DNA from: Pontiella desulfatans
GTDB lineage: Bacteria; Verrucomicrobiota; Kiritimatiellia; Kiritimatiellales; Pontiellaceae
Direction of reading: 5' to 3'
DNA length: 10,525 bases
Assembly (NCBI GenBank): GCA_029287275.1
Contig: JARFRL010000102.1
Span: 1 to 10,525, forward strand
Shown here: positions 1-6,391 of the stretch, piece by piece
Layout: every line of letters begins with the position of its first letter
Numbering within the stretch: the stretch's first letter is position 1
The notes under the pieces: model-generated
The model's input: the letters and a program-made list of their open reading frames with translations, nothing else
Databases searched by the model: none
What the model was told of the DNA's origin: nothing
Position numbers and translations under genes: made by a program

Positions 1-1067
1 TCAATGATTTGAACCAAGCTTTTGCCGTCGATCAGATGATTGGCGGGCGCGAGACCGCACAGCTCCAGTATCGTCGGATACCAGTCGCAACCCGTCGCGG
101 TTTGGTCGCGGACCTGATTCTCCGGCAGTCGGCCCGGCCAGGAGATGATGGCGGGGACGCGCAGCCCCCCTTCGTACAGGCTGAATTTAGCGCCGCGATA
201 AGGGCCTGAATTCCCGCCGCCTCCGTGGGCGCGGACCTCGGTTGAGGCGCCGTGGTCGGACTGGAAGATCACGATGGTGTTTTCCGTTAGTCCAAGCGCG
301 TCCACCTGGTCCAGCAACGCGCCGATTCGTTCGTCCGCGGTCGATAGAAAGGCCGCGTAAAGATCGCGGGGATACGGCAGGTTCTCATACCGCTTCAGCC
401 ATTCCGGCGATCCCTGATAGGGGTAGTGCGGCGCGTTGAGCGCGAAATAGATGAAGAAGGGCTTCTCCCGGTTTTGTTCCATGAACCCGCCGGCTTCGTG
501 AACCATCAGGTCGGGGAAGAACTCCCCGTTGTGAAACACCTCCTCGCCGTTCCGCCAGAGGTCGTGTCGGTTGGGGCCGTTCCAATAGAAAAAGTGGGAA
601 TAGTTGTCGATGCAGCCGACCAGATGCCCAAAGGAATAATCAAAGCCCTGTCCGTTGGGCGCGGTGTCTTCCGCGTGTCCCAGATGCCACTTGCCGATCT
701 GCGCGGTGGCGTATCCCGCCTTCTTCAACTCCTCCGCGATGGTGATCTGCGAGGAGGGCATGCCCGCGGAATCCGGCGTGACGTTTCCTTTCAGTCCGCC
801 GTGTTGAGGCGTTCTTCCCGTCAATAAGCCGACGCGGGAGGGCGAGCACACCGGCGCCGCCGCGTAGAACTGCGTGAAGCGCGTGCCGCGGCGCGCCAGC
901 TCATCCATGTTCGGCGTAACGAGGTCGCTCGCTCCATAGACGTTCATGTCGATGGAGCCCTGATCATCGGTGAAGATGATGATCACGTTCGGCGGAGAAT
1001 CGGCGCCCCGCGCGGACGGGGCTGCCGCCGCGGCCAGAAGAAGAAAGATTACCGTGATTCGTTTCAT
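1..1067 (-). CDS. Secreted S1-family (formylglycine-dependent) sulfatase, 3' end missing
   Basis: This encodes the first 355 residues of an exported type I sulfatase; the gene runs off the left edge, so the C-terminal part is absent. Such enzymes hydrolyse sulfate esters on glycans or small molecules, using a formylglycine made from an active-site Cys. Residues 1-22 form a signal peptide (MKR, a Leu/Ala-rich core, cleavage expected after ARGA). Metal-ligand residues lie in TDDQG (D34, D35). The maturation motif is C74-S-P-S-R78 followed by LLTGR. GKWHLG gives K126 and H128, SDHG gives D271 and H272, and YRGAK gives K294, so the S1 active-site set looks complete as far as the gene is visible. 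The start at 1067 is chosen because the signal peptide begins there. No clear Shine-Dalgarno site precedes it, which suggests coupling to the aldo/keto reductase that ends 36 bases upstream. The substrate cannot be told. The Cys-type motif would need a cytoplasmic or FGE-like maturase encoded elsewhere. Confidence 0.95.
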   Translation of the reverse strand, partial: MKRITVIFLLLAAAAAPSARGADSPPNVIIIFTDDQGSIDMNVYGASDLVTPNMDELARRGTRFTQFYAAAPVCSPSRVGLLTGRTPQHGGLKGNVTPDSAGMPSSQITIAEELKKAGYATAQIGKWHLGHAEDTAPNGQGFDYSFGHLVGCIDNYSHFFYWNGPNRHDLWRNGEEVFHNGEFFPDLMVHEAGGFMEQNREKPFFIYFALNAPHYPYQGSPEWLKRYENLPYPRDLYAAFLSTADERIGALLDQVDALGLTENTIVIFQSDHGASTEVRAHGGGGNSGPYRGAKFSLYEGGLRVPAIISWPGRLPENQVRDQTATGCDWYPTILELCGLAPANHLIDGKSLVQII

Positions 1068-1083
1068 TATTCGTTATGATTAG

Positions 1084-1101
1084 CGCGGATTCGAACCCGC
1101 G
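1084..1101. repeat. 18-bp near-perfect palindrome between the aldo/keto reductase and sulfatase genes
   Basis: CGCGG and CCGCG (5 bp) flank an 8-base centre containing the self-complementary TTCGAA, leaving one mismatched pair in the whole 18-base dyad. It sits 2 bases past the aldo/keto reductase stop codon and 16 bases before the next start, inside the presumed leftward operon. It could fold in mRNA as an intercistronic hairpin or act as a protein-binding dyad. It lacks a T-tract, so it is not a standard intrinsic terminator. The centre resembles a tRNA T-loop, but no tRNA surrounds it. Confidence 0.55.
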
Positions 1102-1103
1102 GA

Positions 1104-2090
1104 TTACCAGGCGTAGGCTTGCGGGGCTTCGCCGCCGGGGCCGGGAAAGATCTCATCCAGTTTCCGAAGGGTTTCTTCCGACAGCGCGATCTCCGGAACC
1201 CGTTCGCTTTCCTTCAGCTGTTCCAGCGTGCGCGGGCCGATGATCGGCGCGGTTATGGCCGGATTATGCAGCAACCACGCGAGGGCGATGTTGGCCGGGG
1301 ATTCGCCCAGCTCCGCGCAGAACGTTTCATACGCTTCGATTTGGGGCCGGTGCTTGGCGAGCGCGGCTTGCATTCCTTCCGACGCGCGCCGGCCTTCCTT
1401 TTGCTTCTCCACCGCGCCGCCCAGCAATCCGCCGGCGAGCGGGCTGTAGATGATCAATCCCATGCCGAACCGGCGGCAGGCTGGAATGACTTCCAACTCC
1501 AGCGTTCGGTTGCTGAGGTTGTACAAACTCTGCTCGCTGGAGAGGCCTTGCTTACGCATCGTTTTCGCGGTCCAGCAACAGTCCGCGATGTCCCACCCGG
1601 CGTAGTTGCACGAACCCACGTAAACAATCTTGCCCTGTTGTTGAAGAACGTCCATTCCTTCCCACATCTCTTCATGCGCGCAGTCGCGGTCGATGTGGTG
1701 CATCTGAAGCAACTCGATGTGGTCGGTCCGCATGCGCTTCAAGGAGCCTTCGCAATGCTTGATGATTTTGTACTTCGACAGCCCGTCGTTGAAGCTGTTT
1801 TCCTCGTAGCGTTCATAGTGGGGACCGCAGTGACCAAACACCTTCGCCGCGAGGATCACCGCGTCGCGCCGTCCGCCGCCTTGCGCCAACCAACGACCGA
1901 TAATGTTTTCGGTCTCGCCGCGTTCGGTGCCGTACGCGTCGGCGGTGTCGAAGAAGTTGATTCCGGCCTCCAACGCCTCATCCATCATTTTGAAGGAGGC
2001 CTTTTCGTCGGCCAGTCCCCCGAAATTCATGGTGCCAAGGCACAGACGCGAGACTTTCATTCCTGTTTTTCCAAGATGGGCATACCGCAT
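1104..2090 (-). CDS. Aldo/keto reductase (NAD(P)H-dependent, cytoplasmic)
   Basis: The 328-residue product has the length and motifs of a typical aldo/keto reductase, a TIM-barrel enzyme that interconverts carbonyls and alcohols with NAD(P)H. The catalytic tetrad is visible: D48 in FFDTAD, Y53 in DAYGTE, K83 in LAAKVFG, and H131 in QMHHID. YSPLAGGLL (215-223) and IIGPRTLEQLKE (283-294) are the usual cofactor-side motifs near the C-terminus. An in-frame ATG lies 14 codons upstream (2132) inside the preceding gene. The start at 2090 is preferred because AAAGGAG stands 6 bases before it and the family N-terminus (LGKTGMKVSRLCLGTMNFGG) follows directly. There is no signal peptide, unlike its neighbours. 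It lies 19 bases after the upstream sulfatase and 36 before the next, so it is almost certainly co-transcribed. A role on a released sugar is inferred from context; the exact substrate and direction are unknown. Confidence 0.95.
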   Translation of the reverse strand: MRYAHLGKTGMKVSRLCLGTMNFGGLADEKASFKMMDEALEAGINFFDTADAYGTERGETENIIGRWLAQGGGRRDAVILAAKVFGHCGPHYERYEENSFNDGLSKYKIIKHCEGSLKRMRTDHIELLQMHHIDRDCAHEEMWEGMDVLQQQGKIVYVGSCNYAGWDIADCCWTAKTMRKQGLSSEQSLYNLSNRTLELEVIPACRRFGMGLIIYSPLAGGLLGGAVEKQKEGRRASEGMQAALAKHRPQIEAYETFCAELGESPANIALAWLLHNPAITAPIIGPRTLEQLKESERVPEIALSEETLRKLDEIFPGPGGEAPQAYAW

Positions 2091-2096
2091 GGTTGA

Positions 2097-2103
2097 CTCC
2101 TTT
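2097..2103 (-). promoter_or_regulatory. Shine-Dalgarno site setting the aldo/keto reductase start
   Basis: AAAGGAG on the minus strand lies 6 bases upstream of the ATG at 2090 and just past the stop codon of the upstream sulfatase. It decides between the two in-frame ATGs (2132 and 2090) in favour of the shorter protein. Confidence 0.8.
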
Positions 2104-2109
2104 ATTGTT

Positions 2110-3831
2110 TTAGTCGCGGGACTTGAGTTCAATGTCTAGAAAGCGCGGGGAAACGTTTTGATCGTCGAGCTTCGCCCAGGCCGTGATGGTTGAATCGTCT
2201 TCTTTAAGATCGACGTGTTCAAAGGTTCGCTCGCTGGCTCCGCGGCCGACTGGTTCGCTGAACACGCGGTCGCCGATTTTCAGAAACACGCGCCCTTTGG
2301 ATTCCAGCGGGGCGTAAAAACGCGCCGTGCAGGTATATTCACCGTTGGTCATGACGCGGATGGGCCAGAAGGCGTTCGGGTGATAGTTGCCGTTGCCCCA
2401 GCCTTCGGCGCCGCGGCGGTCCTGCTGCGTGAGCACCATGGGGTTTTCGTGGGGAGTGCCGATCCAGGAGGGCAGGGGGCCGAAGCCGCGCGTCGCGCCG
2501 ACGTCCGCGAACCACTTGTCGTAATCGGCTTTCATTTTCGCGGCGGTTTCGGGATGCCGGTCGGCGATGTCCGCGCTTTCCTCGGGGTCGTTCTGGAGGT
2601 CGAACAACTCGAACTTCATCGGGGCGTTCTCTTTATGATGATTTTGGTTCTGCATGAGTTTATGTTTTTGGGTCACCGCCGCGAAGTTGCGGTAGGAGGT
2701 CGGTTCGTCGCCGCGATGCCATTGGAAAAACAGGGCGCGGCTGGGCCAGTCGATTTCCGCGTCTCGCATGAGCGGCAGAAGGCTGATTCCGTCCAAACCG
2801 CCGTTTCGCGGCGACTCGACTTCGCACGCGTCCAACAAGGTCGGCATGACGTCGATATGCGCGGCGATGGTTTCGATTTTCCTTCCCGCTTCCAGACGCT
2901 CCGGCCAGCGCATGAAAAACGGCGCGCGGATTCCGCCCTCGAACACCTGGGTTTTGGCGCCGCGCAGGGTTCCGGTGAAGCGGTCCTCGTTGAAGACGCG
3001 CGGCCCGTTGTCGCTCATGTAAATCACGATGGTGTTTTCCGTCAGGTTCAGTTCGTCCAGCTTCGCGAGCACGCGCCCGAAATTGTCATCGATGTTCGTG
3101 ATCATGCCGTAGACTTTGGCCGTCTCTTCCGCCAAGCCTTTCTCGCGGTAGGGATCCGCGTACGCGTCGGAAACCTGCAGCGGCGAGTGGGGCGTGTTGG
3201 TCGCGAGATAGGCGAAGAAGGGTTTGTTTTTGTTGGTTTCGATGAATTGAACGACCGCGTCGGTATAGACATCCATGCAGTAACCGGGGAACTTTTTCAT
3301 TGTTCCGTTATGGAAAAGCAGGGGGTCGAAGTAGCTGCTGCCCGGCGGATCGGAGGGTTGGCCTATCCCGCCGCCGCGGTGCATCAGAACTTCGTCGAAC
3401 CCTTGATCTTCGGGGCGGTAGGGATAGGTGTCGCCCAGGTGCCATTTCCCGAACAGCCCGGTGGCGTATCCCGCCGATTTGAGTGCTTCGGCCAGCGTGA
3501 ATTCCTCCGCGGCCATGGTGGCGCGGCCAAACCAGGTGTCGGTGACGCCGGTCCGATAATTGTAGCGCCCCGTCATCAGACTCGCGCGCGTCGGCGCGCA
3601 GACCGGGCTGACGTAGAACCGCGTGAATTCGACGCCTTCTTCCGCGAAGCGATCGATGGTTGGGGTGTTGATGTCCTTGTTTCCATGGCAACCGAGATCG
3701 GCGTAGCCTTGGTCGTCGGTTAAGAGCAAGAGAATGTTGGGGCGGCTTTCGGCGCGCGAGGATCCCAGCATGAGTAGGAGTAGCGTGGGAATAATTATTC
3801 GCGTCATGGTGTCCAATTTCAGTGGTTTCAT
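2110..3831 (-). CDS. Secreted S1-family sulfatase (arylsulfatase A type) with C-terminal extension
   Basis: This is a complete 573-residue exported sulfatase that should cleave sulfate esters outside the cytoplasm. Residues 1-27 form the signal peptide (basic start, IIIPTLLLLMLG core, cleavage after SSRA). The S1 active site is visible: LTDDQGYADLG with D39 and D40, the formylglycine motif C78-A-P-T-R82 followed by ASLMTGR, GKWHLG with K129 and H131, SDNG with D274 and N275, and GAKTQVFEGG with K293. FELFDLQNDPEE (407-418) is the usual closing motif of the family. About 130 residues follow (445-573), predicted to be beta-rich from the alternating pattern; this may be an extra sandwich or glycan-contact domain. 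The start at 3831 has AAAGGGA 4 bases upstream; a second in-frame ATG at 3807 would also keep the signal peptide but lacks a good site. It is the first gene of the leftward operon. The substrate is not predictable here; the differing C-x-P-x-R and D-N/D-H motifs put it in a different S1 subfamily from the sulfatase at 1-1067. Confidence 0.96.
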   Translation of the reverse strand: MKPLKLDTMTRIIIPTLLLLMLGSSRAESRPNILLLLTDDQGYADLGCHGNKDINTPTIDRFAEEGVEFTRFYVSPVCAPTRASLMTGRYNYRTGVTDTWFGRATMAAEEFTLAEALKSAGYATGLFGKWHLGDTYPYRPEDQGFDEVLMHRGGGIGQPSDPPGSSYFDPLLFHNGTMKKFPGYCMDVYTDAVVQFIETNKNKPFFAYLATNTPHSPLQVSDAYADPYREKGLAEETAKVYGMITNIDDNFGRVLAKLDELNLTENTIVIYMSDNGPRVFNEDRFTGTLRGAKTQVFEGGIRAPFFMRWPERLEAGRKIETIAAHIDVMPTLLDACEVESPRNGGLDGISLLPLMRDAEIDWPSRALFFQWHRGDEPTSYRNFAAVTQKHKLMQNQNHHKENAPMKFELFDLQNDPEESADIADRHPETAAKMKADYDKWFADVGATRGFGPLPSWIGTPHENPMVLTQQDRRGAEGWGNGNYHPNAFWPIRVMTNGEYTCTARFYAPLESKGRVFLKIGDRVFSEPVGRGASERTFEHVDLKEDDSTITAWAKLDDQNVSPRFLDIELKSRD

Positions 3832-3916
3832 CTAGTCCCTTTAAAAAATCCACGCGATCCGCAAGATTTGAAGAACCGTCCTTGAGTCGGTGTTAACAAT
3901 GTGCAATAAATAGAAT
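3832..3916. promoter_or_regulatory. Divergent intergenic region, probable site of both promoters
   Basis: This 85-base AT-richer gap separates the starts of the leftward sulfatase operon and the rightward beta-helix operon, so promoters for both should lie in or near it. AAAGGGA (3836-3842, minus strand) is the sulfatase ribosome site. TGTTAACA (3891-3898) is an 8-bp palindrome that could belong to an operator. TTGAGT at 3882-3887 is a weak -35-like match toward the right, but no convincing -10 partner leaves room for a leader before the ATG at 3917. No promoter is assigned with confidence. Confidence 0.45.
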
Positions 3917-5467
3917 ATGAACCGCTCTAAATTTATAACGAACTGTTTGAAGATGTGCAACGTTCTGTTGCTGACGGGGCCGTTGCTTTGCGCTGGAGCC
4001 GAAAAAACGAATTCCCTGCAAGCGCGGCTGGACGCGGGGGAAAACATCGCCTTGCGCCCGGGGCAGGTGGTGCGCGTCAGCGAGAGCCTTAAATTTCGGA
4101 GAGCGGGCCAGCGCATTGAGACGGTCGGCGCGAAGACCGCCGCCGAGTACGCGCGTATTGTGATGGCCGACGGGGCGGTCGGCACGCTGATTAACGCGGA
4201 TGGCGTGCCCGGCGCGGTTTTGTCGAAGTTGATTCTGGACGGGAACCGTCCGGGATTCCGTAAGCCGGATGGCGTGCTGGATATGGTGCCGATGCTTTCC
4301 TTCGGCGGCGAAGGGGCGGTGGATCAGCAGATCCGCGCCTGTATTGTCATTGCCGGTCGCTGCGCCGGCGGCTGGGGGGCCATTCATGTGCAAGAAGGCG
4401 GCCAGGGCATTGTCATTCAGGACAATGTGGTTTTCGCGGCCGGAGCGGATATTCGCGGCAACGGGCGGTCTCCGTTCGAGAAGGCGTTTGGCTGGGGCGA
4501 CGGAATTTCTTCCGCCAGCCGCGATACCGTCATCGTGAACAATTTGATTTATGATGTGACCGATGACGGCGTGATGCTGCAGGGCGCGCCCGGGTCGGTG
4601 GTGCGAGACAATGTGATCGTGTCGATTTCCCGCGAAATGCTCGGCGGCATCGTGCTGATTGATCCGTTCAAATATTACGAGTTGGACGCGGAGAAGAAGG
4701 TCTACGATTATCGGGGCGTGGTGATGGAAGACAACCTGATGCTCGCGCTGGGCGGTCGGATGCATGTCGCCGTCGCGCTGGGCGGTCCCGCGTGGAATGG
4801 CGGATTTGCGGGAACGACCTTGCTGGGCGCGCGGGTCGTTAACAACCATGTGAGCGGTGGCGCGGTCGGCTATGGCTATGTCGCGGACGGGGTCGACGAT
4901 TTCGAGGTGATGGGCAATACCTGCGACGCGACGCACTCCGGCTGGGGGGATGGATTCATGGGCGTGCTGCCGGATGCCGCGAAGGCCTTTCAGTTTAACC
5001 CGGCGGGCGTTGGAAGCAGTCGCCTGCAAGATGAATTCGAGCCGATGGAAAAGAGCCTGGTCGGGGTTTTGCGCGCGGCGCGCTCTCCCAAATATACCCG
5101 GAACCCGCAGGGCTATCGCGATCAGCCTTACCCGGACGAAGAAGCCGCGGCGGTGGTTCAGATGGCCTATGTTGAAATGCTGGGACGTGATCCGAAGGCG
5201 GGAGAGCTGGCGTATTGGACGAAATGGCTGCGGGAAACCCGATCCAACGCGGACACGCTTCGCCGGAGTCTGATGACCACCTGGGAGTTTGTGAAGTCGC
5301 ATGGATATGTGGATCCGCTGGATCTGCACCCTTGGCGCGACGAACGTTGGCTCAAAATGATTCTGACAACCTGTTCGGAACTTCAGGCGAACGGGGTTGA
5401 TTGGCCGAGCGCCCGGGAGTTGAATGAAAAACTAATGGGCACATTGAGGAACGGTGATCCGGAATGA
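3917..5467 (+). CDS. Secreted right-handed beta-helix protein with DUF4214-like C-terminal domain
   Basis: The 516-residue exported protein has a signal peptide at 1-28 (core NVLLLTGPLLC, cleavage after CAGA; not a lipobox). Residues about 45-360 have the short strand-turn repeats of a parallel beta-helix, for example IVIQDNVVF (165-173), VIVNNLIYD (205-213), SVVRDNVIV (227-235), VVMEDNLML (268-276) and ARVVNNHVS (305-313), with DDG at 216-218. This fold is typical of polysaccharide lyases, GH28 enzymes and related glycan-active proteins, but no catalytic set was identified, so it may be a lyase, hydrolase, epimerase or binding protein. Residues about 408-465 (AYVEMLGRDPKAGELAYW, then L..SLMTTWEF) match the pattern of DUF4214. 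An in-frame TAG at 3911 rules out a longer start; no Shine-Dalgarno site is visible, and the alternative ATG at 3953 has none either. The stop overlaps the next start by ATGA. It leads the rightward operon. Confidence 0.85.
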   Translation: MNRSKFITNCLKMCNVLLLTGPLLCAGAEKTNSLQARLDAGENIALRPGQVVRVSESLKFRRAGQRIETVGAKTAAEYARIVMADGAVGTLINADGVPGAVLSKLILDGNRPGFRKPDGVLDMVPMLSFGGEGAVDQQIRACIVIAGRCAGGWGAIHVQEGGQGIVIQDNVVFAAGADIRGNGRSPFEKAFGWGDGISSASRDTVIVNNLIYDVTDDGVMLQGAPGSVVRDNVIVSISREMLGGIVLIDPFKYYELDAEKKVYDYRGVVMEDNLMLALGGRMHVAVALGGPAWNGGFAGTTLLGARVVNNHVSGGAVGYGYVADGVDDFEVMGNTCDATHSGWGDGFMGVLPDAAKAFQFNPAGVGSSRLQDEFEPMEKSLVGVLRAARSPKYTRNPQGYRDQPYPDEEAAAVVQMAYVEMLGRDPKAGELAYWTKWLRETRSNADTLRRSLMTTWEFVKSHGYVDPLDLHPWRDERWLKMILTTCSELQANGVDWPSARELNEKLMGTLRNGDPE

Positions 5468-6312
5468 AGACGGGTTTTCCCTTGATCATTCTCGCCGGCC
5501 TGTCATGCGCCTTTCATTGCGCTCTGGCGGATGGCTCGGCTGAGGCGGCGGGCAGGCCGATCTTCGACGGGCGGAGCCTCAACGGCTGGCACATCATGCG
5601 AAAACCCGCGGGGGATAGTTACCACGCGACCGAAGAAAACTTCTTCGTTCAAGACGGGGCGATTACCTGCTTTCAAGTACAGCCCGAAAAAAAGGGGGGG
5701 TTGCTCCTCTCCGATGGCGAATACGGTGATTTCGAACTCTCGTTGGATTTTAAAAACGACTGGGGTTGCGACTCCGGTGTTTTAGTGCGATGTACGGAAC
5801 GCGGGCAGGGCCTTCAAATACTCAACGACTACTATGACGGCGGTTGCATGGGATTCATTTTAGGACAGGGCACGGGGAGTTTCTTTTCCGCGCCGTATAC
5901 CATGAGCGAAACGGTGCTGGATGACGGGTCAATCGAGATCGTGGCGGTTGACCAGTATGACGCTCTAGAGAAGGACGGGCTGGTTTACGCGATCAGCGCG
6001 GCGGAATTCAATGAAATCTGGAAGCACGGAGTGTTTAACTCCCTGAAGATTCGTTGCGTGGGCGGCGAGCCGATCATCACCACTTGGATCAACGGCGTGA
6101 AAATCATGGAAATGGACGGACGCGTCTACCGCGCGCGGGCCCTCCGCTCGACGTGGTATAAGAAATGGGACGATCCATCCGCGTGGGACGCGGAAAAAGT
6201 GCGTGAAATCACGGGAAACAAGGGGCGTGTCGCCCTGCAGCTTCACCCGGGTCATCGCTGGAAGGTCGGCGGCGTTGCGCAGTACAAAAACATCCGGATC
6301 CGGGAGCTTTAA
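5464..6312 (+). CDS. Secreted DUF1080 / 3-keto-disaccharide hydrolase family protein
   Basis: The 282-residue protein has a signal peptide at 1-22 (cleavage after CALA) and then the hallmark opening of the family, PIFDGRSLNGWH (32-43). It continues with YGDFELSLDFKN (87-98), the SGVLVRC strand (104-110) and the closing GRVALQLHPGH plus YKNIRIREL (255-282). This is a lectin-like jelly-roll fold. Characterised members act on 3-keto-glycosides, cleaving bonds after the sugar has been oxidised at C3; others are uncharacterised, so the reaction here is inferred from the family. It starts within the stop of the beta-helix gene (ATGA), so the two are probably translationally coupled. An A7G7 run lies within its reading frame at 5687-5700. 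A gap of 79 bases separates it from the propeller gene. No oxidoreductase that would make 3-keto sugars (GMC or Gfo/Idh type) is seen in the window. Confidence 0.92.
   Translation: MKTGFPLIILAGLSCAFHCALADGSAEAAGRPIFDGRSLNGWHIMRKPAGDSYHATEENFFVQDGAITCFQVQPEKKGGLLLSDGEYGDFELSLDFKNDWGCDSGVLVRCTERGQGLQILNDYYDGGCMGFILGQGTGSFFSAPYTMSETVLDDGSIEIVAVDQYDALEKDGLVYAISAAEFNEIWKHGVFNSLKIRCVGGEPIITTWINGVKIMEMDGRVYRARALRSTWYKKWDDPSAWDAEKVREITGNKGRVALQLHPGHRWKVGGVAQYKNIRIREL
5687..5700 (+). repeat. A7G7 homopolymer run inside the DUF1080 gene
   Basis: Seven A then seven G residues encode the EKKGG stretch near residues 75-79. The A-run contains A-AAA-AAG in the phase required for a -1 slip. Reading continues intact in frame on both sides. 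A -1 slip would reach a TGA at 5727-5729 after about a dozen codons. It is a possible slippage or indel hotspot, probably without function. Confidence 0.6.
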
Positions 6313-6380
6313 TTTTAGGTGAATGACCGCGCCTGTTGAGGACGTGTCGTCAAGATATGAATGTGAAACAAGAACCAAGC

Positions 6381-6385
6381 GAGGA
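6381..6385 (+). promoter_or_regulatory. Shine-Dalgarno site setting the propeller gene start
   Basis: GAGGA stands 6 bases before the ATG at 6392. The in-frame ATG at 6323 would add 23 polar residues before the signal peptide and has no such site, so 6392 is the better start. Confidence 0.7.
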
Positions 6386-6391
6386 ATACAC

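Noticed and set aside
1081..1103. Possible tRNA or tRNA 3' fragment because of GGTTCGAATC
   Set aside because: In tRNA register the T-stem does not pair correctly, and the upstream bases are reductase coding sequence rather than acceptor, D and anticodon arms.
1119..2096. Open frame of 325 codons antisense to the aldo/keto reductase
   Set aside because: The reductase has its catalytic tetrad and a ribosome site; the opposite frame has no family features.
2215..3723. Long open frame of 502 codons antisense to the complete sulfatase
   Set aside because: The sulfatase on the minus strand has all active-site motifs; the antisense translation is a Val/Arg/Gly-rich shadow with no recognisable domain.
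3940..4010. Lipoprotein signal in the beta-helix protein (Cys at residue 25)
   Set aside because: The residues before the Cys are P-L-L, which does not fit a lipobox; AGA just after it fits signal peptidase I better.
3893..5329. Long open frame of 478 codons antisense to the beta-helix gene
   Set aside because: Its translation is Arg/His/Ala-rich without motifs, it has no ribosome site, and the plus strand carries a signal peptide and beta-helix repeats. Long antisense frames are common in GC-rich genes.
6313..6391. Separate promoter in the gap before the propeller gene
   Set aside because: TTGAGG and TATGAA are about 14 bases apart, too close for a standard promoter, and no terminator precedes them. 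Co-transcription with the upstream genes is simpler.
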